Positions 38,457-48,166 of a DNA stretch of 64,000 bases are shown here, piece after piece. Positions within the stretch are counted from its first letter, which is position 1. Each line of letters opens with the position of its first letter. The position numbers and the translations under genes were made by a program. A model generated the notes under the pieces. That model had not been told where the DNA came from and did no database searches. It saw only the letters and a program-made list of their open reading frames with translations. Origin of the DNA: Heliomicrobium gestii (GTDB lineage Bacteria; Bacillota; Desulfitobacteriia; Heliobacteriales; Heliobacteriaceae); contig NZ_WXEX01000002.1 of NCBI RefSeq assembly GCF_009877435.1, positions 248,001 through 312,000 on the forward strand. The letters run 5' to 3'.

Positions 38457-38491
38457 AGAATAATTATACGGTTTCATGTATAATCATTCAA
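38457..38491 (-). promoter_or_regulatory. Arginine operon promoter with two ARG boxes
   Basis: On the minus strand TTGAAT (38491-38486) and TATAAT (38468-38463) are exactly 17 bp apart. Two ARG-box-like elements overlap them: TGTATAATCATTCA (38477-38490, TGxAT/ATxCA dyad) and AGAATAATTATACG (38457-38470). Their centres are 20 bp apart, two DNA turns. ArgR/AhrC binding here would block RNA polymerase when arginine is high. Confidence 0.8.
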
Positions 38492-38505
38492 TCCCGATTT
38501 TTATC

Positions 38506-39441
38506 TTATGCGGCCTCGCCTTCAGCGTCGTCACACTCGTCGACGCCGGCGTCGCCCGATTCGCCTGCGCCGATCATCTCGGAGGCGACGATCCCGGCCA
38601 TGACGAGGACACCGCCGAGGGCGCCCCGCAGGGTAAGCGCCTCACCGGCAAGGGCGACGCCGAAGATGAGGGCGAAGACCGGCTCTGTGGCGAAGATGAG
38701 CGCCGTCCGGGTGGCGGTGGTGAATTTTTGAAAATACATCTGGGCCAGGAAGGCCAGCGAGGTGGCCGGGATGGCCGTCAAGGCCAGGGCGGTCCAGACT
38801 TCGCTCTGGAACTGATCCGCCGCCAGCGGCGGGTCGGAGAAAAAGGCAAAGGCGGCGCAGGCGATGCTGACGGCGAAGATCTGCATGATCGAGAGCAGCA
38901 TCGGGTCGTGGCGGGATGTGAACTGGCCGGCGAAAAAGATATGTAGGCCAAAACAGAAGGCGCAGCCCAGGACGAGCAGGTCGCCGGGGTTCATCGTCAG
39001 GTCATCGGTGAGGGTGAGCAGACCCAGGCCGACGACGGCCAGGACGATGCCAGCGAGGACGCCGCTGCGGGGGGCCTGTTTGAGGATGAACCAACTGACG
39101 AGGGGCACCAGGACGACGGACAAGCCGGTGATAAAGCCGGCATGGGATGAGGTGGTGTACTGGAGGCCGATGGTCTGCAAGGCATAGCCGCCGAAGAGAC
39201 AACTGCCGAGCAAGGCGCCGTGGCGGATGGTGGCGCCGGTCAGGCTGCGCCAGCGACGGCCGGCGACGACGGCCAGGAAGAGCCCGGCGATGAGGAAGCG
39301 GATGGCCAAAAAGGTATAGGGGGGCATGATGGCGATGGCGTTTTTGACAGCCACAAAGGTGCCCCCCCAGATGGCCGCCACGGAGAGCAGGATCAGGTCG
39401 GCCGTCAGGGGGGAGACGCGGGATGAACCTTGGTGATGCAT
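38506..39441 (-). CDS. EamA/DMT family transporter
   Basis: A 311-aa integral membrane protein with about ten transmembrane segments in two EamA repeats. The first begins LILLSVAAIWGGTFVAVKNA and the second about GVLAGIVLAVVGLGLL. Family members export amino acids or metabolites, and the substrate is not evident. The C-terminus ends in a short acidic tail (DAGVDECDDAEGEAA). ATG 39441 follows GAAAGGAC. It stops only 15 bp before the argC promoter, so the argC -35 region lies right behind it. Confidence 0.88.
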   Translation of the reverse strand: MHHQGSSRVSPLTADLILLSVAAIWGGTFVAVKNAIAIMPPYTFLAIRFLIAGLFLAVVAGRRWRSLTGATIRHGALLGSCLFGGYALQTIGLQYTTSSHAGFITGLSVVLVPLVSWFILKQAPRSGVLAGIVLAVVGLGLLTLTDDLTMNPGDLLVLGCAFCFGLHIFFAGQFTSRHDPMLLSIMQIFAVSIACAAFAFFSDPPLAADQFQSEVWTALALTAIPATSLAFLAQMYFQKFTTATRTALIFATEPVFALIFGVALAGEALTLRGALGGVLVMAGIVASEMIGAGESGDAGVDECDDAEGEAA

Positions 39442-39545
39442 TCTCTTGTGTCCTTTCTTGGCAACGTGCGGTATCTTTGTTGTTTGGTCTGCCGCCTGTG
39501 CGCCGCTTTCGGGGCATGGGCGTCGTTCATTGGTTGCTGTTGGCC

Positions 39546-40403
39546 TCAGAGGTTCCCGAGGAAGACCGAATCGAGGCGCTGACGGGCCAGTTCGGCCGCC
39601 CGCTCCATCGTCTCCCGCGGGGTGGGCTGCTCGGTGAAGCGGTACATGGGGTAGTAGCGGCTCAGGTGCAAGGGCGTATCCCGGCCCAACTCACCGGCGA
39701 CCCAGTCAAAGAGCGCCCCCAGTTCCTCGTCGCTGTCGTTTTTTCCGGGCACGACGAGGGTGGTGATCTCCAGGTGGCAGGCGGCTTTGTACAGTTTGGC
39801 CGAACGGAGAACCGGTTCGAGGCGGCCTTTGCAGACACCGCTGTAGTAGTCTTCCGTGAAGCCCTTGATGTCCAGGTTGACGGCGTCGATATGGGGCAGC
39901 AGCGCCTTCAGGGGCGCTTCCTCGATATAGCCGTTGGTGACGAGGACGTTTTTCAGCCCTGCCGCCCGGACCAGGGGGGCCGTGTCGTAGATGTACTCGA
40001 ACCAGACGCTCGGTTCCGAGTAGGTGTAGGCGATGCCGATGTTGCCGTCGGCTGCTGTCTCCCGGGCCAGGGCGACAGCCTCGTCAGGGGTGATCTCCCG
40101 GGAATCGGCGTCCCGCTGGGCGATGTGGTAGTTTTGGCAGAAGCCACAGTCGAAGTTGCAGCCCAGTGTGCCCAGGGAGAGGATCCGGCTGCCGGGATGA
40201 AAGCGACGGAGGGGCTTTTTCTCGATCGGATCGAGGCTGGCGCCGGTGACTTTGCCGTAGTTGAGGCTGTATAAAGTCCCTTTTTCGTTCATCCGTACCC
40301 GGCAGACGCCCACCTTCCCCTCGGGGATGTGGCAATGCCAGGGACAGAGGACACAGTGGACCTGAGGCGGGTCGGCTTCGTAGAACAGGGCTTCCCGCAG
40401 CAC
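39546..40403 (-). CDS. amrS: AmmeMemoRadiSam system radical SAM enzyme
   Basis: A radical SAM protein with the iron-sulfur motif CNFDCGFCQNY in SLGTLGCNFDCGFCQNYHIA. A second cysteine group (CVLCPWHC) near the N-terminus is typical of this PflA-like family. Its partners are the Memo and AMMECR1 proteins; the reaction is not established. The start is set at GTG 40403 because GGAGGG lies 7 nt upstream and the residues before it are unlike the family. It follows the Memo-AMMECR1 gene on the same strand, although a terminator lies between. Confidence 0.88.
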   Translation of the reverse strand: MLREALFYEADPPQVHCVLCPWHCHIPEGKVGVCRVRMNEKGTLYSLNYGKVTGASLDPIEKKPLRRFHPGSRILSLGTLGCNFDCGFCQNYHIAQRDADSREITPDEAVALARETAADGNIGIAYTYSEPSVWFEYIYDTAPLVRAAGLKNVLVTNGYIEEAPLKALLPHIDAVNLDIKGFTEDYYSGVCKGRLEPVLRSAKLYKAACHLEITTLVVPGKNDSDEELGALFDWVAGELGRDTPLHLSRYYPMYRFTEQPTPRETMERAAELARQRLDSVFLGNL

Positions 40404-40490
40404 CGTGGTTCCCTCCTTTGTATGGCCGGCGAAGGGACGCTCTCCCCTTATACATACCCTTTTCAAAGCCAAGATGCAACGTTTCTCGAC

Positions 40491-40525
40491 AAAAAAATGA
40501 CCGGCCAGAGGTTGTCGAGCCGGTC
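40491..40525 (-). terminator. Terminator after the Memo-AMMECR1 gene
   Basis: On the minus strand GACCGGC and GCCGGTC pair across 13 nt and are followed by ATTTTTTT. It lies between the Memo-AMMECR1 gene and the radical SAM gene, so full read-through is doubtful. Confidence 0.75.
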
Positions 40526-40559
40526 CTGCTCTCTTTTTCCGCTGGTGAGCGATCCGCCG

Positions 40560-41972
40560 TCAGTGGTGGCGCACAACCTCAAAGCGCGACAAGTCGACCG
40601 CCTTCCCTTCCGGGATGCCGGCTTTCTGCCGAGCGATGCGCACCTGCTCCTCCACCGTATCGACGCCGTCCAGCATGGGCAGCAAGAGCCCCTGCTGGCG
40701 ACCGGCGCGGACGATGACGCCGTAGCGCTGGGGATCGAGTTCGTCCGTCGACTGGATCGGTTCCTCAGGCATGAGGACGTCGACGGAGTAGACCAGTTCA
40801 TCCAGTTCGTCTTCTTCGACAGGGAAAAAGCGCGGGTCGTTGGCGCCGGCGCTGATGGCGTTCTGGCGGATCTCCTCGCCCAGGCTCTCTCGCGTCGGCT
40901 CGATCGTGCCGATGCAGCCGCGCAGTTGGCCCTGCATTTTGATCGAAACGAAGACGCCGGCCGGCTCCGCCGTGGCCAGTTCCGCCGGGATCGGCGGCAG
41001 CGGTTCCTTGGCCACATGGGCCTCCAGGGTCTGGCGGGCAAAGCGGACGTAGATCGATTCGCCGGCGCGGGACCGTTCAATTTTATCGCGCCGCCCCTGA
41101 ATGTAGCGGGCGAGGCGGCCTTCACCCATGGCAGATGCCTCTCCCGCCTCTCCCCCGTCGGTGACCGATCCGACGAGGTAGCCGACGCCAAAGGGGCCTT
41201 CATAGCTGTAGACACGGCTCTTCGCTCCCGGCCGGTCAAAGGCGCCAGCCAGCATGAGCAGCGGCCGGTAGCCGCATTCGCCGGCCTTCTCGCAAAGACT
41301 CTCTTCCATGGTCAACAGGTCGTCCAACTCCCAAACGCCAAAGGCCCGCTCAATCGCCTTGTCAAAGTCGTGCGCCTCCGGGTGATAGCCCGCCGGCGCG
41401 TCTTTCGTCAGGCGATGGGAGAGGTCGCTGGAGGCGATCAGGGCGACCCGGCGGGGAGTCGCATCGATGGCCTCGCGCAGGGCGATGCCAAAGCGGAAGA
41501 GCTCTTCCCGGGGCAGCAGGGCCATGGCGACAGGGACCACCTTGCCGCGAAAGCCCGCTTCCAGGAGAAAATAGAGCGGCACCATGGTGCCGTGATCGAG
41601 TTCGTTTTCAATGGAAAACCGCTCTGCCAGGCTGTCGTCGATCGCGGCGATGCTGACGCCGTGGCGCTTGGCCTGGTCGATGACGGCCGACAGGAGGGGC
41701 AGGTCGTTTTCCACTTCGGCCTTCACCTCGGGGGCGTTGAACCGGGCCAGATCGCCACGAAGGCGAGGAAAGGCGGTGACGGCGATGGCATCCTGAAAGA
41801 CAGGGCCATGGGGGCTGATGATGATCACCGTGTCGGGATCCTGTTCCAGGCATTCCTTCGCCCAAGCCCGCATGGCGTCAAGGGTCTTCTGGACGCGGGG
41901 CAGTTCGCGGCCGCCCACGGCCGGCACGATGATCGGCGGATGGGGCGACACACCGCCAAAGACGACTGTCAT
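40560..41972 (-). CDS. Memo-AMMECR1 fusion protein (AmmeMemoRadiSam A/B)
   Basis: A 470-aa two-domain protein. Residues 1-275 are a Memo/LigB-like class III extradiol dioxygenase fold (VSPHPPIIVPAVGG, IIISPHGPVF, NELDHGTMVPLYFL, SSDLSHRL), with His residues that could bind metal. Residues about 285-470 are an AMMECR1 domain with the signature GQLRGCIGTIEP and FFPVEEDELDELVYSVDVL. Separate genes encode these domains in many genomes. The fusion, with amrS next to it, supports a shared redox or modification task of unknown substrate. ATG 41972 follows GGGAGGTG. Confidence 0.92.
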   Translation of the reverse strand: MTVVFGGVSPHPPIIVPAVGGRELPRVQKTLDAMRAWAKECLEQDPDTVIIISPHGPVFQDAIAVTAFPRLRGDLARFNAPEVKAEVENDLPLLSAVIDQAKRHGVSIAAIDDSLAERFSIENELDHGTMVPLYFLLEAGFRGKVVPVAMALLPREELFRFGIALREAIDATPRRVALIASSDLSHRLTKDAPAGYHPEAHDFDKAIERAFGVWELDDLLTMEESLCEKAGECGYRPLLMLAGAFDRPGAKSRVYSYEGPFGVGYLVGSVTDGGEAGEASAMGEGRLARYIQGRRDKIERSRAGESIYVRFARQTLEAHVAKEPLPPIPAELATAEPAGVFVSIKMQGQLRGCIGTIEPTRESLGEEIRQNAISAGANDPRFFPVEEDELDELVYSVDVLMPEEPIQSTDELDPQRYGVIVRAGRQQGLLLPMLDGVDTVEEQVRIARQKAGIPEGKAVDLSRFEVVRHH

Positions 41973-42132
41973 GGGAACACCTCCCTAGGGGTTGCCCAGA
42001 AAGGGCATTGCTTTCCATTTCTATTGTACCGCAAGTCCAACCCAATGGTAGTGTTTTCTCCTGTCGCGCCTTTATACGATCGGATCAGCCGGCAATGGCC
42101 AGGCTGCGCCGCCTTTTCAGCAGAAGGGCATG

Positions 42133-42167
42133 AAAAAACCTGCCCTTCCCGAGGCGGGACCGGCAGG
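42133..42167 (-). terminator. Terminator after the PAS-domain gene
   Basis: CCTGCC (42139-42144) and GGCAGG (42162-42167) pair, with a TTTTTT run following on the minus strand. It ends the PAS gene transcript. Confidence 0.75.
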
Positions 42168-42179
42168 CGCTTGTCGCCG

Positions 42180-42638
42180 TTATTTACCCACATGCGTGAT
42201 GATCACGCCGCCCTTTTCATCGTTCACCGGCGTAACGGTGATCTGGAATCGTTCATTCCCCCGCGGCGTGGCGCAGTCATAGTCGTAAGCAAAGGCCTTC
42301 ACCTTTCCCTCTAAAACGGAAAGGATTCCCTCATAGATGGGGCGCACTTCGTCACAACCCTGATCGATGGCGGAACGGCAGATTTTCAAGTAGTTGATGC
42401 CGACGCCCGCCAGCGATGGATCGGCGATGTCGTTTTCGATGGCGTTGCGCTCCCACTCGTGATTGACAAAGGTGATGTAACCCTTCCCATCCAAAACCAC
42501 CAGTTGCATGGGAAGGGAATTGAGGATCGTCATGTACCGGTTCTCATTTTCTTGGAGCACCTGGATAAAGCGTTTCAGTTGGGCTTCCCGTTCTTCGCAC
42601 CTGCTGACAGCGGCACGGTGATCCTGTGCGTGTTCCAT
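42180..42638 (-). CDS. PAS-domain signalling protein
   Basis: A 152-aa protein. A short coiled-coil (EEREAQLKRFIQVLQENENR) leads into a single PAS fold (YMTILNSLPMQLVVLDGKGYI to FQITVTPVNDEKGGVIITHV). No kinase, GGDEF or output domain follows, so it probably senses a ligand and works through a partner. The start at 42638 (MEHAQDHRAA) has GGGGGGC about 7 nt upstream; a longer frame to 42719 is less likely. It stands alone, with a terminator on the downstream side. Confidence 0.75.
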   Translation of the reverse strand: MEHAQDHRAAVSRCEEREAQLKRFIQVLQENENRYMTILNSLPMQLVVLDGKGYITFVNHEWERNAIENDIADPSLAGVGINYLKICRSAIDQGCDEVRPIYEGILSVLEGKVKAFAYDYDCATPRGNERFQITVTPVNDEKGGVIITHVGK

Positions 42639-42779
42639 AAGAAGCCCCCCTTTCTCACTGCTAATATTAATAATTATTCTTTCTTCTCTTCTAAATCCCT
42701 GCATCCACCGTACGATCATTTTCGTAAACCTAGATTCTAATTTCCATATATTTTAATTTTTGGCCTTGCCAAAAACAAG

Positions 42780-42816
42780 GAGGCCCCCCTACCGAAAAGT
42801 TCGGTGACAGGGCCTC
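42780..42816 (-). terminator. Terminator after the CwlD-like amidase gene
   Basis: GAGGCCC and GGGCCTC (42780-42786, 42810-42816) form the stem, with an inner ACCGAAAAGTTCGGT hairpin. It lies just after the amidase stop on the minus strand. Confidence 0.7.
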
Positions 42817-42849
42817 TCTCTTTCCCCGGTCTTGTTTTCCCCGGCGTCC

Positions 42850-43662
42850 TTACGAATCCAGTAACCCCGGCGACACCGCCCGGTCCACCTCGGGGATGAA
42901 GCCGCCCGGCGCCTGGTCGGTCGCGGCGCCCTTCGGCTCTTCCGCCGGTTCTCCGCCCAGGTAGCGGGCGATGCCGGTGGCGATGCCTTGAGCCAGCTTC
43001 TCCTGGTAATCGTCCCGGAGCAGCAGCGCCTCTTCGGCCGCGTTGGACAAAAAGCCCGTCTCCACCATCACGGCCGGACATTTGGTCATGCGCAGGACAA
43101 AGTAGTCTTCAGCCTTGGCCTGCCGCCCGTCTTTATTGCCGACGCGCTTGGTCATCTCCTTCTGGATATGCAAGGCCAATCGTTTCCCTTCCGCCGACCC
43201 CGGTTGATAGAAGGTCTGAGGTCCCTGACAGGCCGGCGCCATGGGGAAGCTATTGGCATGGATGGACACATAGACCAGCGCGTTGGCCCCTTGGGCCTTT
43301 TCCACACGTTTTGTCAGTTCGCTGCGCTGGCTCCAGGGACCGACGGAAACGTTGTCTTCATTCTCGCGGGTGAGAATCGCTTTGCCGCCGGCTTGATTCA
43401 ACTGGTCGACCACCTTCTTTGCGATCAGCAGGTTGACGACTTTCTCCTGGGTTCCCCGGGTTCCCTTGGCGCCGCCGTCTTCACCGCCATGGCCGGGGTC
43501 GATGGCGACGACCTTGTCCTGGATCACCCCGGAGAAGGTCAGCACAGTCCGATCCTCCAACAACTGATTGACGCCCCCATAGAGGAGGATGGCCGATAGG
43601 GCCATGACGGCGGTCACCCACATCCGGGGATGTTTGCCCACGATCATGTACACCGAACGCAC
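42850..43662 (-). CDS. N-acetylmuramoyl-L-alanine amidase (Amidase_3, CwlD-like)
   Basis: Cleaves the amide bond between muramic acid and the peptide in peptidoglycan. A membrane anchor or signal (WVTAVMALSAILLYGG) is near the N-terminus. The Amidase_3 zinc ligands are in VVAIDPGHGGEDGGAKG (His), LVYVSIHANSFP (His), and a catalytic Glu in MVETGFLSN. In spore formers CwlD makes muramic lactam; a role in sporulation here is inferred from family only. The start at GTG 43662 follows GGAAGGGGG; a TTG seven codons upstream is less likely. The C-terminal 30 residues are a low-complexity tail. Confidence 0.9.
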   Translation of the reverse strand: MRSVYMIVGKHPRMWVTAVMALSAILLYGGVNQLLEDRTVLTFSGVIQDKVVAIDPGHGGEDGGAKGTRGTQEKVVNLLIAKKVVDQLNQAGGKAILTRENEDNVSVGPWSQRSELTKRVEKAQGANALVYVSIHANSFPMAPACQGPQTFYQPGSAEGKRLALHIQKEMTKRVGNKDGRQAKAEDYFVLRMTKCPAVMVETGFLSNAAEEALLLRDDYQEKLAQGIATGIARYLGGEPAEEPKGAATDQAPGGFIPEVDRAVSPGLLDS

Positions 43663-43796
43663 GGTACAACCCCCTTCCTGCAAAAAACATATGCCGTAAA
43701 AAATGCGGGAAGACCCCCCAATGCAAAAGAGGCGCCATCTTTATCAGACAGCGCCCCGGTTTTTGGTTGAACCCTAGGATATCGTTGAGCACCCTT

Positions 43797-44648
43797 TCAA
43801 CGTTGCTTCGATTGGCCGGTGAGACGATCATACACCTTTTGCATTTTTTCTTCGCTAAAGGGCAAGCCGTACAAGGTTCCCAAGGTTACGCATTCTGTAT
43901 ATCTCTGGCCGGCCAAATTATATTGCAACAACGGTCGAGCGAAGAAAACATCGCTTTCTTCCTTACGCGCAACTTCAAGGGAAACAGACACCGTTTCTGC
44001 CGGCGCTAAGATGATCCCATTTATATGATCGTATTTGGTGTCACCTTTCGTGACCACGATTTTATCGGGGGAAATCTCGTTGGAAATAAAGGAGATGCCT
44101 TCCAACGTAACCTTGTCATTGGAATTATTCTTTAAATCAAAAGAGGTTCGAGACAGTGGAGAGACAGCCGTCTCCTGCGATCCGACGACGACATTTGAAC
44201 TTGCCTTTTGAAGGACCTTGACAAACATTTTGTCCATTGGATATACCTGCTCTGTATCGTCTTTATACTTGATTTTTAAACCTTCTATCGGGCTTTCACC
44301 AATCCGATCTAAACGCAAGGTCAGCGTAATATTGTCAAGTTTATAGCCTTTGTACTCACTTCCCGGAAACACTTGCCAACTTTCCAGAGATACGTTTTCC
44401 GAATGCAGGAGTTGGACATCAGCAATCAGATCTTGGGCGCTCGTTCGCGTATCCACTAAGAAGACACAAGGAAACATGACTTTATCCCCCGGATATCCCG
44501 CTATGTAGCCACTCGACTTGACAAAGTGTATGGATCTGTCAACTTCGCGCGGAGAACCGACACCTACCGGCTTATAAAACATAAAGATCGCCGCTGCTAC
44601 GATGACGGCCAACGCGGTAAGGAGGACCCCTCTTTTGTTTCCGTTCAT
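43797..44648 (-). CDS. Membrane-anchored extracytoplasmic protein, function unknown
   Basis: A 283-aa protein with one N-terminal hydrophobic segment (GVLLTALAVIVAAAIFMFY). The extracellular part is rich in beta-strand patterns with two similar halves, like tandem immunoglobulin-like or CARDB-like domains (DLIADVQLLHSENVSLESW; LEGISFISNEISPDKIVV). No catalytic motif is visible. The start at ATG 44648 follows AAGGTGG; a GTG four codons upstream is possible. It lies between two terminators and is likely its own transcription unit. Confidence 0.6.
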   Translation of the reverse strand: MNGNKRGVLLTALAVIVAAAIFMFYKPVGVGSPREVDRSIHFVKSSGYIAGYPGDKVMFPCVFLVDTRTSAQDLIADVQLLHSENVSLESWQVFPGSEYKGYKLDNITLTLRLDRIGESPIEGLKIKYKDDTEQVYPMDKMFVKVLQKASSNVVVGSQETAVSPLSRTSFDLKNNSNDKVTLEGISFISNEISPDKIVVTKGDTKYDHINGIILAPAETVSVSLEVARKEESDVFFARPLLQYNLAGQRYTECVTLGTLYGLPFSEEKMQKVYDRLTGQSKQR

Positions 44649-44670
44649 TTTTCTTACCACCTTTTAAAAA

Positions 44671-44690
44671 GCCCCTACTTTCGTAGGGGC
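44671..44690. terminator. Bidirectional-type hairpin upstream of the 43797-44648 gene
   Basis: GCCCCTAC and GTAGGGGC (44671-44678, 44683-44690) flank a TTTC loop, with A- and T-runs on both sides. On the minus strand it is followed by TTTTT, just before the Shine-Dalgarno of the next gene, so it may act as an attenuator as well as a terminator. Confidence 0.75.
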
Positions 44691-44848
44691 TTTTATTCCC
44701 ATTAATAGTATACCACTTTTAGTGTGTCTGTTCCACTAATTGGATCGTAAACATGGTTATACGATGTTTGGGTTGCAGTCTTGTACGGCGGGGGAAGATA
44801 CTCCGATTTCGTGTATAAATGCATTGATATTGTATATGCCGGGCGCAC

Positions 44849-44886
44849 AAAAAAAGAGGGATGCCGACTTGCATCAGCATCCCTCT
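44849..44886 (-). terminator. groESL operon terminator
   Basis: AGAGGGATGC (44855-44864) and GCATCCCTCT (44877-44886) form a 10-bp stem with a T7 run on the minus strand, 58 bp after the groEL stop. Confidence 0.85.
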
Positions 44887-44944
44887 TGTCTTTCCTCTAT
44901 CCTTGGGTATGGTCAGGAGAGGCGACCCAGCCTTGCGGCAGGTC

Positions 44945-47030
<2,086 letters not shown>

Positions 47031-47074
47031 ACGAAACGGTACCCTCCTTCAGATGCTTAGCCTTGTTCTCGTTG

Positions 47075-47142
47075 TTAGCACTCACCTTGGTCGAGTGCTA
47101 ACACCCAAGTACTATAATAGGGAGCCGCCCAAAGTGATGCAA
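47075..47142 (-). promoter_or_regulatory. groESL promoter and CIRCE operator
   Basis: TTAGCACTC (47075-47083), 9 nt, and GAGTGCTAA (47093-47101) form a perfect CIRCE inverted repeat, the HrcA binding site. Upstream on the minus strand are TTGCAT (47142-47137) and TATTAT (47119-47114), 17 bp apart. The operator lies at the predicted transcription start, so HrcA would repress and heat would induce. Confidence 0.93.
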
Positions 47143-47217
47143 ACACCATGATCGGTCGTTTGGCTGATTTAGCTCCCGAAATTAAATATTTCCCACACCT
47201 TTTGCCAATATACACCT

Positions 47218-47994
47218 TCATCCTTCTTTTTTGGAGAAACTTCCTTTGCGCAGGCGGGCATAGAGGGACAGGCCGGCGGGAAAGGCGAAGCGCCGCAGCC
47301 AGCGGGCTTCGATGCGGTAGAACCGGTCGAGCCATGCCGATACCAGTGGGCTGCCGCCGCCTCGCCGGTCGCTCCCCCAACCCTTCGCGGCGGTCCGGAG
47401 CAGGACTGCCGCCGGGAAAATAAAAAAATTCGTGTAGGAGAACCGCTCCACATGCCCGTCCAACGAGGTCAGCAGTCGCCGGAGATCGGCGGCGCTGTAG
47501 CGCCGCCGATGGCCCAAGGCGCTGTCATGGCGGCTGAACAGCCAGGGATGAGCGGGCACGGTCAGCAGGAGCAGCCCCCCCGGGCGAAGCACCCGAAAGG
47601 CCTCCGCCAAGGCGGCGCCATCGTCGTCAAGATGTTCCAGGACGTCAAGCAGCAAGAGGGCGTCAAAGGTCTCATCGACAAAGGGGAGCCGCTCGGCGCT
47701 CCCCTGGTGAACGAAAAATCCGCGGCGGCGCCCTTGTTCGACAGCAGGCCGGCAGGGCTCCACCCCCTCGATGTGACCGAGATCGCCCAGTTCCGCCATC
47801 GTTCGCCCGCTGCCGCATCCGATGTCGAGGATGCGCGGCAGGCGGCGTTCCGCTTGAGCGCCCGTTCGGCAAAGCCGCTGGTCCTCTGTGGACAGGGCAT
47901 CGATCAACTGGTCGCGGATCAGCATCCGTTTGCCGCGGTACCACCAGTGGTCTTCCTCCTCCGCCCACATGCGCCGCTGTTCCTGTTCGTCCAT
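47218..47994 (-). CDS. Class I SAM-dependent methyltransferase
   Basis: A 258-aa protein with the SAM motif I RILDIGCGSGRTMAEL, then an acidic ribose-binding position in HIEGVEPCRPAV. SAERLPFVDETFDALLLLDV and LRPGGLLLLTVPAHPWLF are motifs II-IV of the Methyltransf_11/25 group. The N-terminal WWYRGKRMLI is common in methyltransferases that act on lipids or sugars. The substrate is not evident. It is transcribed away from the cyclase-CD-NTase gene. Confidence 0.85.
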   Translation of the reverse strand: MDEQEQRRMWAEEEDHWWYRGKRMLIRDQLIDALSTEDQRLCRTGAQAERRLPRILDIGCGSGRTMAELGDLGHIEGVEPCRPAVEQGRRRGFFVHQGSAERLPFVDETFDALLLLDVLEHLDDDGAALAEAFRVLRPGGLLLLTVPAHPWLFSRHDSALGHRRRYSAADLRRLLTSLDGHVERFSYTNFFIFPAAVLLRTAAKGWGSDRRGGGSPLVSAWLDRFYRIEARWLRRFAFPAGLSLYARLRKGSFSKKEG

Positions 47995-48166
47995 CTTCTG
48001 CGCGCCTCCTCACCGTTCTTATGAACCGGAATGGATTTTTCCGGCTGCTCGCCTTCCCGGCAGCAGGGATGGGACAATCAAAGGGAGAAGATCAACCAGA
48101 TAAATCAACGGACAAAATTAGGATAGAAAAAGATAAATGCCGCATCTAAAATCGGGGGGCTTTCCG

